NCBI RefSeq assembly: GCF_000413855.1
Contig: NZ_ATGG01000016.1
Span: 62,001-126,000 of the forward strand
Source of the DNA: Acinetobacter gyllenbergii CIP 110306 = MTCC 11365
GTDB lineage: Bacteria; Pseudomonadota; Gammaproteobacteria; Pseudomonadales; Moraxellaceae
Direction: 5' to 3'
DNA: 64,000 nucleotides
Numbering within the stretch: the first letter of the stretch is position 1; each line of letters opens with the position of its first letter. Below the pieces are notes generated by a model. That model had not been told where the DNA came from. It searched no databases and saw only the letters and a list, made by a program, of their open reading frames with translations. This document shows, piece by piece, positions 35,269 through 44,552 of the stretch. Position numbers and translations under genes: made by a program.

Positions 35269-36346
35269 GACGTTTAAGCAAATGAAAAATCATATATATA
35301 AAATGCCCGCTGAATGGATGCCACAACAATGTGTTTGGATGATTTGGCCTTATCGTACTGATAACTGGAGACTAGGTGCATTACCTGCACAGCAAGCTTT
35401 TGCCAAAGTTGCTGAAGCTATATCTCAAAGCACACCTGTGTTTATGGCTGTTCCCCATGCTGAAATGGATAAAGCAAAAGCGACGATTCCCGCACATGTC
35501 ACCTTAGTTGAAATGGAGAGTGATGATGCATGGATGCGTGATACAGGCCCAACCATTGTTCAAGATCACACAGGAAACAATGTCGCTGTCGATTGGGTTT
35601 TTAATGCATGGGGGGGCGAAAATGGCGGCTTATATTCCAATTGGGATAAAGATCTTGAGGTCACCAACCAAGTTGCTCAATTTCATTCCATCCCATTACA
35701 TCAATCAGGCATGGTTTTAGAAGGTGGTGCGATTCATGTAGATGGTGAAGGGACATTACTAACAACAGCCGAGTGTTTGCTCCATCCCAATCGGAATCCA
35801 GAAATGACGCAGGCTCAGATTGAATATGAACTCTCCACCTTGCTCGGCGTTGAAAAATTTATTTGGTTACCATTGGGCGTGTATAACGATGAAACCGATG
35901 GGCATATCGACAACATGTGTTGTTTCGTCCGTCCAGGCGAAGTCGCCTTACATTGGACAGATGATCCTAATGATCCACAATATGAAAGTTCAAGGCAAGC
36001 ATTAGACATCCTTGAGTCCGTTACCGATGCAAAAGACAGAAAACTGAAAGTGTGGAAATTACCCGCGCCAGGGCCTTTGTATGCCAGTGAAAATGAAACC
36101 ATTGACGTTGAAAAAGGCAATGCCATTGAGCGCTTTGAGGGCAATCGTTTAGCGGGCTCCTATGTGAATTATCTGATCAGCAATCAACAGATTATCTTTC
36201 CTTTATTAGATGAAAGAACCGATGATCAAGCCTATATTTTGTTCCACAAGATGTATCCCGATTATCAAATTACTGGCGTACCTGCGAGAGAAATCTTATT
36301 AGGTGGCGGAAATATTCATTGTATTACCCAACAAATTCCCAAATAG
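35255..36346 (+). CDS. aguA: Agmatine deiminase, copy 1
   Basis: A 363-aa agmatine deiminase of the guanidino-modifying superfamily. It converts agmatine to N-carbamoylputrescine and ammonia. Signatures: WPYRTDNWR near the N-terminus, [36 protein letters not shown] with the catalytic His, and the nucleophilic Cys in [11 protein letters not shown] at residue 356. The start is uncertain because no ribosome binding site is visible; the ATG at 35267 is an alternative. The SMR pair follows after 51 bases. Second aguA copy at 37092. Confidence 0.95.
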   Translation: MKSDMTFKQMKNHIYKMPAEWMPQQCVWMIWPYRTDNWRLGALPAQQAFAKVAEAISQSTPVFMAVPHAEMDKAKATIPAHVTLVEMESDDAWMRDTGPTIVQDHTGNNVAVDWVFNAWGGENGGLYSNWDKDLEVTNQVAQFHSIPLHQSGMVLEGGAIHVDGEGTLLTTAECLLHPNRNPEMTQAQIEYELSTLLGVEKFIWLPLGVYNDETDGHIDNMCCFVRPGEVALHWTDDPNDPQYESSRQALDILESVTDAKDRKLKVWKLPAPGPLYASENETIDVEKGNAIERFEGNRLAGSYVNYLISNQQIIFPLLDERTDDQAYILFHKMYPDYQITGVPAREILLGGGNIHCITQQIPK

Positions 36347-36397
36347 CATCTATCTAGATTGCTTATTTGTTCATTAATCTACTTACGGTGAGTTTTT

Positions 36398-36706
36398 ATG
36401 GCTTGGTTATATTTATTCATTGCGAGTTCATTCGAAATACTTTGGGCCATTGGTCTGAAGTATTCTCGAAACTTATTTGAATGGTCATTTACGATTTTCT
36501 TTATTGTCGGAAGTTTCCTGTTTTTACTGTTAGCAGCAAAAAGAATGAAGCCCTCTTATGCTTATGTTTTTTTTGTGGTGCTCGGCACCTTAGGCACCTT
36601 TGTTTTTGACACCTATGTTATAGAAAACCCAGTGAATTTTATTTCAGTGCTGGCAATTGTGATGATCATCATTGGCGTTGTTAAATTAAAGCAAATTGGA
36701 GACTAG
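36398..36706 (+). CDS. SMR transporter subunit 1
   Basis: A 102-aa four-helix small multidrug resistance protein. The essential membrane Glu is in ASSFEILWAIGLKYS near residue 13, a sequence closer to guanidinium exporters (Gdx/SugE) than to EmrE. The end VMIIIGVVKLKQIG is typical. It is followed after 3 bases by a second SMR gene, so the pair probably forms a heterodimer as in YkkCD. With agmatine deiminases on both sides, guanidino or polyamine compounds are candidate substrates. Confidence 0.9.
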   Translation: MAWLYLFIASSFEILWAIGLKYSRNLFEWSFTIFFIVGSFLFLLLAAKRMKPSYAYVFFVVLGTLGTFVFDTYVIENPVNFISVLAIVMIIIGVVKLKQIGD

Positions 36707-36709
36707 TTC

Positions 36710-37024
36710 ATGGGTTGGTTGCTGTTAATTGCTGCAGGGCTGTTAGAGATTTTTGTAGTCAAAAGTATTCGTGATCTGATTCATAAAAAATACAGAACGG
36801 CGATCCCACTCTATCTTCTGTCTCTTTCTTCTTCGCTTTTTTTATTACATCTCGCAATGGAAACTATTGATGTCTCGATTTCCTATGCTGTTTATACAGG
36901 TATCGGTGTGATCGGCACCATTTTAATGGGTATTTTCTTTTGGGGTGAACGGAAAAGCATTGAAAAGTTTTTTTATGTCGGTGTCATTGTCACGGGTGTG
37001 ATTACCTTAAAACTTGCCAGTTAA
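36710..37024 (+). CDS. SMR transporter subunit 2
   Basis: A 104-aa partner SMR protein. Glu13 is kept in AAGLLEIFVVKSIRD, but the following residues differ from subunit 1, as expected in a paired SMR where two sequences fix opposite membrane orientations. The last helix GVIVTGVITLKLAS is intact. GGAG of its ribosome binding site lies within the end of subunit 1. The stop is followed by a strong hairpin and the convergent second aguA. Confidence 0.9.
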   Translation: MGWLLLIAAGLLEIFVVKSIRDLIHKKYRTAIPLYLLSLSSSLFLLHLAMETIDVSISYAVYTGIGVIGTILMGIFFWGERKSIEKFFYVGVIVTGVITLKLAS

Positions 37025-37050
37025 GCCCAATTGAATAGAGACTTAGATTG

Positions 37051-37086
37051 TTCTAGACAGCTATACAAATAGATAGCTGTCTAGAA
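37051..37086. terminator. Long perfect hairpin between convergent genes
   Basis: TTCTAGACAGCTAT and its exact 14-bp complement with an 8-base loop, filling the gap between the SMR pair and the second aguA. No long T run follows on either strand, but position and strength suggest a bidirectional transcription stop. Confidence 0.6.
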
Positions 37087-37091
37087 TGCAT

Positions 37092-38192
37092 TTATGCTGG
37101 GATCTGCTGGGTAATACAGTGAATATTACCACCGCCTAATAAAATCTCACGTGCAGGAACACCCGTAATTAAATAATCAGGATACATTTGCTGGAACCAT
37201 GCTTTAGCTTCCTCATCCGTTCTTTCATCTAATAAAGGAAAGATGATCTGTCGATTACTGATCAGATAATTCACATAGGAGCCCGCTAAACGATTACCTT
37301 CAAAACGTTCAATCGCATTGCCCTTTTCAACATCAATCGTTTCATTTTCACTGGCATATAAAGGCCCCGGTGAAGGCAACTTCCACACTTTTAAATTTCG
37401 CCCTTGTGCATCTGGGGTACTTTCAAGCACCTTTAATGCAGCAACAGATCGCTTATATTGTGGGTCATTAGGATCATCGGTCCAATGCAGTGCCACTTCA
37501 CCCGGACGGACGAAACAGCACATATTATCGACATGTCCATCGGTTTCATCATTAAATACACCTTCCGGTAACCAGATAAAATGGCTTACACCCAGACATT
37601 CTTTAAGGGTATTTTCAATTTCAGTCTGAGTCAGATCTGGATTTCGGTTTGGATTAAGCAAACACTCTGAGGTCGTCAACAACGTCCCTTCGCCATCGAC
37701 ATGAATGGCACCACCTTCCAAAATGAGAGAAGTCGAATAGGTTTCAAGCTCATGTCGTGCTGAAATCTTTTGGGCAATTAATTGATCTTGATCCCATGGA
37801 AAATACAGACCACCGTTCTCTCCACCCCACGCATTAAACACCCAATTAATCCCTTTTCGCTCTCCTGCAGCATTTTTGACAATACTTGGCCCCGTATCAC
37901 GTGTCCACGCATCATCACTTTCCATTTCAACCAATGTCACCTGTTCTGGCATCGTTTGACGTGCTTTATCCATTTCAGCGGATGGAACTGCCATAAATAC
38001 AGGTGTGGTTTGAGCAATTGCCGCAGCAACTTGAGCGAAAGCCTGTTGAGCAGGTTGAGCATTGGCGCGCCAGTTATCAGTACGGTAAGGCCAAATCATC
38101 CATACAGCTTCTTGAGGTGACCATTCACCCGGCATTTGAAAACCATCTTGGTTCGGTGTGTTCATTTTCTGTTGCATATCCTGTTTTTCCAC
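37092..38192 (-). CDS. aguA: Agmatine deiminase, copy 2
   Basis: A 366-aa agmatine deiminase closely similar to copy 1 (most blocks nearly identical: [40 protein letters not shown] with Cys at 359). It differs mainly at the N-terminus and in surface residues. It is probably read from the APC permease gene 52 bases upstream, whereas copy 1 is read with the SMR pair, so the copies are likely under different control. The start is uncertain: a GTG at 38192 and ATGs at 38177 and 38165 are possible. Confidence 0.95.
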   Translation of the reverse strand: MEKQDMQQKMNTPNQDGFQMPGEWSPQEAVWMIWPYRTDNWRANAQPAQQAFAQVAAAIAQTTPVFMAVPSAEMDKARQTMPEQVTLVEMESDDAWTRDTGPSIVKNAAGERKGINWVFNAWGGENGGLYFPWDQDQLIAQKISARHELETYSTSLILEGGAIHVDGEGTLLTTSECLLNPNRNPDLTQTEIENTLKECLGVSHFIWLPEGVFNDETDGHVDNMCCFVRPGEVALHWTDDPNDPQYKRSVAALKVLESTPDAQGRNLKVWKLPSPGPLYASENETIDVEKGNAIERFEGNRLAGSYVNYLISNRQIIFPLLDERTDEEAKAWFQQMYPDYLITGVPAREILLGGGNIHCITQQIPA

Positions 38193-38244
38193 AACTTTTA
38201 AATCCTTAGCAATAAATTTTTAACTCAGCAAATCTTCGATTTGA

Positions 38245-39573
38245 TTAGGTGGTTGCACCAAAGGAGATCGGCTGCTTTCTCATTTTTTTATAGAGTAGTA
38301 GCAAGATACCTGTGACGAGCCATATTCCACCAAACTGCAATGCTGATTTTTCGAGGTGTAACCACAACCCTAACAAACACAGCACTGAGGCCAGTGGCAG
38401 CAATAAATTAAAGAAAATATTTTTAAATCCAGTTCGTTCTTTGCGGATCACGAAAAATTTCATAAAGACCGAAAAGTTCACCATGGTAAAGGCGATCAAG
38501 GCACCAAAACTCACCAAACTCACCACTGTTGCTAAATCTACGACAATCGCCAACAAAGAAATCATGCCGACAAAAAAGATCGAATATAAAGGTGTACCTA
38601 ATCTAGCATTCACAGAACCAAAAACTTTTTGGTTGAATACCCCATCGCGTCCCATGATATAAAGCAGCCGAGATGCACTGGCATGTGAGGCCAAACCTGA
38701 TGCAAATGCATTCATAATTTGTACCGTCAACAATGCAGATTGGAAGAATACCCCACCGACATACAATGCAATTTCAGGTAAAGCTTCATCTGGATTTTTA
38801 AACTGTTCCAGAGATGGGAAAGACAATTGCACAAACCAAGAGACGGTAATAAAAATAATCCCGCCCAATACCGTGGTGAGTATGATTGCGCGCGGAATGG
38901 TCTTGGTTGGATTCTTGCTTTCATGGGCCAAGGTAGAAACAGCATCAAAGCCTAAATATGAGAAACAAACCAGTGAGACGCCTGTGAGTAAAGTCAGATA
39001 TTCAGGATTACCATTAAACAGTGGTGTGAGCGTCATCACGCTGCCATAGCCGTGAGAATTACCAATGCCCGTGACCACCAAAAAGATAAACACCAACATC
39101 ATTGCAATCGTGGCAGCAATAAATACGAAACTAAAATTGGCGAGAATATTGATGCGGAAACTGTTAATCAGGGTTAGCAGCCCCACCATGATAAGCACCC
39201 ATCCGGTATAGGAAATATCTGGCATTAATGCATTCAGGTAAAACGATGCCAATAGCACATTGACCAATGGAATCAGCAGATAATCAATCAGAGAACACCA
39301 GCCCACAAAAAAGCCAGCGGTCTTGCCACAGGTCTCCGTGGTATAGGTATAGGCAGAACCTGATTTTGGCGATAATTTACTAAAACGAGCATAACTGAAA
39401 GCCGTTAACAGCATGGCGATTAACGCCAAAACATAGGCCAGTGGGACACGTCCTTCTGTCACTCTGGAAATAATACCAAAGGTATCAAATACCGTTGCGG
39501 GTGCCATATAGGCCACACCAATGACAACGACTTGCCAAAGTGAAAGTCCTTTCCGATTATTCTCGCTTTCCAT
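38245..39573 (-). CDS. APC-family amino acid/polyamine permease
   Basis: A 442-aa permease with about 12 helices. SLWQVVVIGVAYMAPATVFDTFG at the start (core GVAYMAPA), GSAYTYTTETCGKTAGFFVGW and FSYLGFDAVSTLAHES are typical of the APC superfamily. Its place directly before agmatine deiminase suggests uptake of agmatine, putrescine or a related amine. GGAG lies 8 bases before the ATG. The gap to the aldehyde dehydrogenase gene upstream is 115 bases. Confidence 0.88.
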   Translation of the reverse strand: MESENNRKGLSLWQVVVIGVAYMAPATVFDTFGIISRVTEGRVPLAYVLALIAMLLTAFSYARFSKLSPKSGSAYTYTTETCGKTAGFFVGWCSLIDYLLIPLVNVLLASFYLNALMPDISYTGWVLIMVGLLTLINSFRINILANFSFVFIAATIAMMLVFIFLVVTGIGNSHGYGSVMTLTPLFNGNPEYLTLLTGVSLVCFSYLGFDAVSTLAHESKNPTKTIPRAIILTTVLGGIIFITVSWFVQLSFPSLEQFKNPDEALPEIALYVGGVFFQSALLTVQIMNAFASGLASHASASRLLYIMGRDGVFNQKVFGSVNARLGTPLYSIFFVGMISLLAIVVDLATVVSLVSFGALIAFTMVNFSVFMKFFVIRKERTGFKNIFFNLLLPLASVLCLLGLWLHLEKSALQFGGIWLVTGILLLLYKKMRKQPISFGATT

Positions 39574-39688
39574 GCATATTTCTCCTACATCAATGCAAAC
39601 TCTTATTTAGTGCATTGTTTTTCACCGAATCGGCGTTGTATTGAAAAGAGAAGTCCCTTTCTCGATCCAATAACCTGTTTAAAATGGG

Positions 39689-41104
39689 TTAAATCGTAAT
39701 GACGTTTTCCTCTAAATAACTTTGAATGCCAGACTCACCGAGTTCACGACCAATGCCACTCTTTTTGAAACCACCCCATAATGAACCGGGGTGAATCATT
39801 TGATGTGAATTGATCCAGATATGACCAGAACGCAAGCGTTTAGCAATTTTTTTACCGTGCTCCACAGAACCCGTGATGATGGTTGCAGCCAAGCCAAACT
39901 CAGAATCATTGGCGAGACGCACTGCTTCATCTTCGGTTGCAAAACTACGGCAACACATCACAGGACCAAAAATTTCTTCTTTCCACAATCGACTGTCAGT
40001 AGGCACATCAATAAAGACATGCGGCTTGATAAAGAAACCTTTGTTTGGAAGAGCAATTTGATTCAAATCAATCAAGGATTGAAGTTTCTCTTGTTGTGCA
40101 ATATTTAAATATTCATGCACTTTCTTGAATTGCTTTTCTGTGGTCATCGGCCCCATCGCCAAGGGTCCTATAAGGTCCGTGCCAAGCTGCATCGACTCCA
40201 CAGCTAATTTCAATTTTTGATAGAAAGCCTTAGCAATAGATTGATGCACGAATAAGCGTGAGGTCGCAGAACACATTTGACCGCTGTTATAGAACATTCC
40301 ACCTAAAGCTTTATCGACTGCTTCATCTAAATCGGCATCTTCGAGAATTAAAATCGGTGATTTTCCACCCAGTTCCAAAGTCACACGTTTGACAGAAGGC
40401 GCGGCAGCCTGCATCACATGAATTCCAACTTCAGTGCTGCCCGTAAATGAGACTTTTTGTACATCCGCATGCACCACTAAATGTTGCGCTGCAACAGCAT
40501 CCCCAAGAATCAGGTTAAACACCCCTGGAGGAAACTGAATTTGATCTAAAATTTCAGTAAAGGCATATTCAGGTAATGGCACCAGTTCAGACGGTTTAAA
40601 AACAATGCTACAACCCGCTGCTAGCGCAGGTGCAATTTTCCATGCACTGGTGATTAACGGAAAATTCCACGGCGTAATCAGTGCAACCACACCCACAGGG
40701 TTCTGTTGATGGGTCAGTTCAGTCCCATCTTCACATTGTGTGGTTTGACTAAACGCCATGTTTTGTACTAAATCTGCATAATAGCGATAGCATTTGATAC
40801 TATTTTCAACATCCACCCGCGCCTGCTCAGATGACTTGCCATTGTTTTGATGCGAAAGTTCAATCAGTCGAGTTTTCTCAGTTTCTAGCTGGTCAGCGAT
40901 TTTGTTTAGCCATGCTGCTCGTTGTTGAGGCGTGGTCGTACTCCACGCATCGAGCGCCTGATTGGCAGCATTGACCGCCGCATCAACATCGTGTGTAGAA
41001 GCAGCAGTATAATGAAGGATCTGCTCTTCATTATTCGGGTTGATCAGCACAATCTGCGCTGTACCTGTGGTTGCCAGCCACTGTCCATTGATATAATTCT
41101 TCAT
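39689..41104 (-). CDS. Aldehyde dehydrogenase, probable aminoaldehyde type
   Basis: A 471-aa aldehyde dehydrogenase. VALITPWNFPLITSAWKIAPALAAG (core ITPWNFPL), LELGGKSPILILED and NSGQMCSATSRLF with the catalytic Cys are clear. In its setting it could oxidise 4-aminobutanal to GABA, the step after a putrescine aminotransferase; betaine-aldehyde-type activity is also possible. The start is uncertain: I use the ATG at 41104 (MKNYINGQW), the usual N-terminus of the family, over the ATG at 41131 and a TTG at 41155. Confidence 0.9.
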   Translation of the reverse strand: MKNYINGQWLATTGTAQIVLINPNNEEQILHYTAASTHDVDAAVNAANQALDAWSTTTPQQRAAWLNKIADQLETEKTRLIELSHQNNGKSSEQARVDVENSIKCYRYYADLVQNMAFSQTTQCEDGTELTHQQNPVGVVALITPWNFPLITSAWKIAPALAAGCSIVFKPSELVPLPEYAFTEILDQIQFPPGVFNLILGDAVAAQHLVVHADVQKVSFTGSTEVGIHVMQAAAPSVKRVTLELGGKSPILILEDADLDEAVDKALGGMFYNSGQMCSATSRLFVHQSIAKAFYQKLKLAVESMQLGTDLIGPLAMGPMTTEKQFKKVHEYLNIAQQEKLQSLIDLNQIALPNKGFFIKPHVFIDVPTDSRLWKEEIFGPVMCCRSFATEDEAVRLANDSEFGLAATIITGSVEHGKKIAKRLRSGHIWINSHQMIHPGSLWGGFKKSGIGRELGESGIQSYLEENVITI

Positions 41105-41253
41105 CTGCTTGCTCGCCTTCAGCTCATCCATCCATTTAAAGTGCTCTGACAGCAATTACTTCAGAACGACTCCACAACGGTCTAAACCTTTATGACTTAG
41201 TCATCTCGGTCCATGTCTTTTATTTCACCTCACCCTATTTTTAGGTTGAGACT

Positions 41254-41281
41254 TTCAACTCACCCCTAAGGGCAAGTTGAA
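41254..41281. repeat. Inverted repeat after the aminotransferase gene
   Basis: TTCAACT/AGTTGAA with an inner CCCT/AGGG stem, 31 bases after the aminotransferase stop codon. It may stop transcription before the aldehyde dehydrogenase, but has no T run. Confidence 0.4.
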
Positions 41282-41311
41282 GCGATAGGAAATAAACAAT
41301 GATCTTTCAGT

Positions 41312-42712
41312 TTATAAATGCCCTTCGGCTTTAAGCTCTTGAATGGTGTTTTGAATTGCATGACGTAAAGTCTTCACGGCAAAATCAACTTGCTCACGGG
41401 TCAAGATCAGTGGTGGAGACAATACATTCATGTGACCAACCGGACGCACGATCAGTCCTAATTTTTGACAATGATTGGCAATACGTTTTCCAACACCCAC
41501 TGAGCGATCAAATAGCTCTTTGGTTTGTTTATTACGTAAGTTTTCAATACACATCATGAATTTTTTGCCGCGCACTTCACCGACAATTTCAAGATCAGCC
41601 AAGGTTTTTAACTGTTCTTCGAAATAAGCGCCCATGTCTTGCACATGCTCGCAAATATTTTCTTTTTCAATGATTTCAATATTTTTAAGTGCTGCAACAC
41701 AGCTCACAGGATGACCTGAATAAGTAAAACCATGGGTTAACAGACCACCTTCGTGGTGTGGCTTACTAATCGCATCATAAATTTCATCAGAAATAATGGT
41801 TGCACCTAATGGCAAGTAACCTGAAGAGAGACCTTTGGCACAGGTAATGATGTCTGGAACGATGCCAAATACCGCCTCTGAAGCAAACATATGCCCCAAA
41901 CGACCAAATGCAGTCACCACTTCATCAGACACATACAACACGTTGTACTTCTTACACACGGCTAAGGTCTTTGCATGGTAACCTTCAGGTGGAACAATCA
42001 CACCGCCTGCACCCATAATCGGCTCAGCAAAGAATGCTGCAACGTTATCTGGGCCTAACTCCAAAATCGTATCTTCCAGTTCCTGCACTTTTTCATTACA
42101 GAAATCTTCCATCGATTGAGATTCAGGCTTACGGTATGGGTTCGGGCATGACACATGATGAACCAGTTGATTGTGGATTTCGAACCCCACATGATCCGCT
42201 TCAATCCCAGTCAACGTCATACTGATATAAGTACTGCCGTGATACGCATCTTTACGTGCAATCAGCTTTTTCTTAGATGGCTTGCCAATTTGATAAAAAT
42301 AATGATGAATCAAACGCACAGCGGTATCATTGGCAACCGAACCACCACAACCATAGAACACATGGTTTAAGTTACCCGGTGCTAACTCTGCCAGTTTGGC
42401 CGCCAACTTTGCTGCTGGTGCAGTGGTTTGATGTCCAAATGGAGAGTAATAAGGCAATTGCATAATTTGCTCAGCAACCGCATCTGCAATTTCTTTACGT
42501 CCATAGCCGACATTGACACACCATAAGCCGCCGATACCATCTAGGTATTTATTGCCATGTGCATCATAAACATAGACATTTTCACCTTTAGACATAATTA
42601 AAGAACCTTCGTCTTTAAATGTCGAAAAATCGGTCCATGGGTGAATTACATGGTCTTTATCTTTTTGCCAGATATCTTGAATATCAATTTCTACTGGTAA
42701 TTTAGAGTTCAT
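41312..42712 (-). CDS. Class-III aminotransferase, putrescine/omega-amino type
   Basis: A 466-aa PLP-dependent aminotransferase. GIGGLWCVNVGYGR near residue 60, YHGSTYISMTLTG near 157, the PLP Asp in VSDEVVTAFGR, and the Schiff-base Lys in CAKGLSSGYLPLGA near residue 289 are visible. The sequence is of the SpuC type, which moves the amino group of putrescine or other diamines to pyruvate. Neighbours (agmatine deiminase, aminoaldehyde dehydrogenase) support putrescine. A 23-base imperfect palindrome lies 23 bases upstream. Confidence 0.92.
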   Translation of the reverse strand: MNSKLPVEIDIQDIWQKDKDHVIHPWTDFSTFKDEGSLIMSKGENVYVYDAHGNKYLDGIGGLWCVNVGYGRKEIADAVAEQIMQLPYYSPFGHQTTAPAAKLAAKLAELAPGNLNHVFYGCGGSVANDTAVRLIHHYFYQIGKPSKKKLIARKDAYHGSTYISMTLTGIEADHVGFEIHNQLVHHVSCPNPYRKPESQSMEDFCNEKVQELEDTILELGPDNVAAFFAEPIMGAGGVIVPPEGYHAKTLAVCKKYNVLYVSDEVVTAFGRLGHMFASEAVFGIVPDIITCAKGLSSGYLPLGATIISDEIYDAISKPHHEGGLLTHGFTYSGHPVSCVAALKNIEIIEKENICEHVQDMGAYFEEQLKTLADLEIVGEVRGKKFMMCIENLRNKQTKELFDRSVGVGKRIANHCQKLGLIVRPVGHMNVLSPPLILTREQVDFAVKTLRHAIQNTIQELKAEGHL

Positions 42713-42734
42713 TGTTGTCCGTCCTCAATATTCG

Positions 42735-42757
42735 CAGTACTTCTGTTAGAAGTCTGC
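42735..42757. promoter_or_regulatory. Palindrome before the aminotransferase gene
   Basis: GCAG-T-ACTTCT-GTT-AGAAGT-CTGC: two nested inverted repeats in the 76-base gap before the start codon. A candidate operator or leader hairpin. Confidence 0.45.
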
Positions 42758-42788
42758 ATTTCCTACATTTTGCTCTTGGCTATAATCG

Positions 42789-44060
42789 TTAAATAGTTGC
42801 TGCATGCGCTGATGAATCTTGCGCAGCATGTTGTTTGTCGTAATTTAGAATGGCATTCAGCAATACATCGGCACCTTGTGCAGCGTCATTCGCATAAATG
42901 TCTTCTGCTTCGTTATGGCTCAGCCCATTGATACATGGAATAAAAATCATGGTGGTTGGGCAGTGTTTAGCAATGTTGATTGCATCATGGCCTGCACCGC
43001 TGACGATGGTCTGATTGCTATATCCCAAGCTGTCCACCGCATCTTGTACGGTTGCAACACAAGTGCGATCAAAATAAGTCGCTGGGCTTAACCAATGTTG
43101 TGAAATGTTAATCTCTAAATCTCGTTGTGCTGCGAGTGAATGCAATAGTTTGTGCGTTGCTTGTTCCATCGCTTTGAGCTGGGCATCATCAGGATTGCGT
43201 AAGTCAATGGTCCACTGAATCTGACCAGGAATGGTATTACGTGATGAATTCGCCACTTGCATTTCACCAAAAGTCACCAGACCTTCATGGAATTGCTCCA
43301 AAATACATTGCTCTAAAGCCACAATCATTTCAGCCGTACCGACCATGGTGTCTTTACGCAGATTCATTGGCGTGGTGCCTGCGTGTGCTGCTCGACCTTT
43401 GGTTTCAACATCTAACCAGAGAATCGCTTGTCCACCCGTCACCACACCAATCGAAATCTCATTTTTTTCCAGTACTGGGCCTTGCTCGATATGGGCTTCG
43501 TAATAGGCTTGGAATGGACGAGCCAGTGGGTAATTACCAAGTTGACCTGTACGCACCAATTCCGCAAAAACTGAAACGCCTTGCTTATCTGTGCTGTCAT
43601 AAATGTGTTGTTTAGGAATGACTCCTGCAAAAGCCGCAGAACCCATCATCGCTGGGGTAAAACGAGCACCTTCTTCATTCATCCAAACCACAAGTTCGAG
43701 TGGATGAGTGGTGGTGATTTTCTCTTCGGCTAAACGTTGTAAAACTTCCATACCCGCCAGCACGCCATAAATTCCATCAAAGCGACCACCCTTAGGTTGA
43801 GTATCTAAATGACTTCCCATCACAATCGGCAAGGCAGTATCATTTAGGCCAGAACGACGTAAGATTAAATTTCCGACTTCATCGTAATGTACAGAAAGAT
43901 CAATTTTGTCCGCCCACTCCAACAATAAAGCTCGACCCGCAATATCCTCATCGCTGAGTGCTAAGCGGGTATTGCCACCCTGATCCGTCGCACCAATTTT
44001 TGCCATTTCCATGAGCATTTGCCATAATCGCTCTGCATTCACTCTCATTGTCTTGCACAT
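42789..44060 (-). CDS. M20-family amidohydrolase (carbamoylase type)
   Basis: A 423-aa zinc-dependent hydrolase of the N-carbamoyl-amino acid hydrolase/allantoate amidohydrolase group. Metal residues are in GSHLDTQPKGGRFDG near residue 87 and in MNEEGARF near 130; the dimerisation-domain end GAGHDAINIA near 355 carries another. It would hydrolyse an N-carbamoyl bond to release the amine, CO2 and ammonia. Since agmatine deiminase makes N-carbamoylputrescine and no AguB is in the window, this enzyme is a candidate for that step, but beta-ureido acids are the usual substrates. An ATG at 44048 is an alternative start. A 24-bp-period operator lies 64 bases upstream. Confidence 0.88.
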   Translation of the reverse strand: MCKTMRVNAERLWQMLMEMAKIGATDQGGNTRLALSDEDIAGRALLLEWADKIDLSVHYDEVGNLILRRSGLNDTALPIVMGSHLDTQPKGGRFDGIYGVLAGMEVLQRLAEEKITTTHPLELVVWMNEEGARFTPAMMGSAAFAGVIPKQHIYDSTDKQGVSVFAELVRTGQLGNYPLARPFQAYYEAHIEQGPVLEKNEISIGVVTGGQAILWLDVETKGRAAHAGTTPMNLRKDTMVGTAEMIVALEQCILEQFHEGLVTFGEMQVANSSRNTIPGQIQWTIDLRNPDDAQLKAMEQATHKLLHSLAAQRDLEINISQHWLSPATYFDRTCVATVQDAVDSLGYSNQTIVSGAGHDAINIAKHCPTTMIFIPCINGLSHNEAEDIYANDAAQGADVLLNAILNYDKQHAAQDSSAHAATI

Positions 44061-44552
44061 CCCTTTTTAAATATCTTTAGAGTCGCCTTAGCATCCACTT
44101 TGATAAATAATTCAAAAAAAGACGAGTACCAATTTCACCACTCTTTTAGGAACCAATTTCAAAGACTTCGTATAGACCCCAAAAAAACTTTAATTTTCAA
44201 TAAAATAAGCAATGAAATAATGAAGCAATTTATGTTTTTCAAAGTGTTTAAATGCTTATTATTAAGCCACTTCAAGTCGTGCAAAACGAGGATTGGTTTA
44301 TACAATTATTGTTCTGTTTTATAGGTAAAACATGTTGGTCTTATTGGGCGAAAATATGATCAGCTTTTTTAAACAATTAAAACCGTATCAAATGTTTAAT
44401 TACACAATAAAACAATTCTTTTAAAAGCCTATTTTTATACAAACATCAAAAACTTGAATAAAATTATGATAAACAATCTAAATATCGAAGATTAGAATCA
44501 GATAAAATCATATGCTAGTTTCAAATTTCAAAATAATTATAGTGAGATAACA
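44061..44552. other. 492-base divergent region, hydrolase/protease remnant
   Basis: AT-rich and apparently without a gene; a 74-codon open frame at 44100-44324 has no protein-like composition and overlaps the operator. It contains the operator at 44124-44159 and a GTTTTA/TAAAAC inverted repeat at 44316-44331 that resembles the IclR-type palindromes elsewhere in the window. The rest holds nothing I can name. Confidence 0.5.
44124..44159. promoter_or_regulatory. Putative GabR-type operator, M20 hydrolase promoter
   Basis: Two direct half-sites, GAGTACCAATTT and TAGGAACCAATTT, whose ACC cores start at 44128 and 44152, a 24-bp period. The same element with the same period occurs at 47411, 49323 and 52364. 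Confidence 0.6.

Noticed and set aside
44100..44324. 74-codon open frame on the plus strand
   Set aside because: It overlaps the operator at 44124-44159, has biased AT-driven composition and no ribosome binding site.
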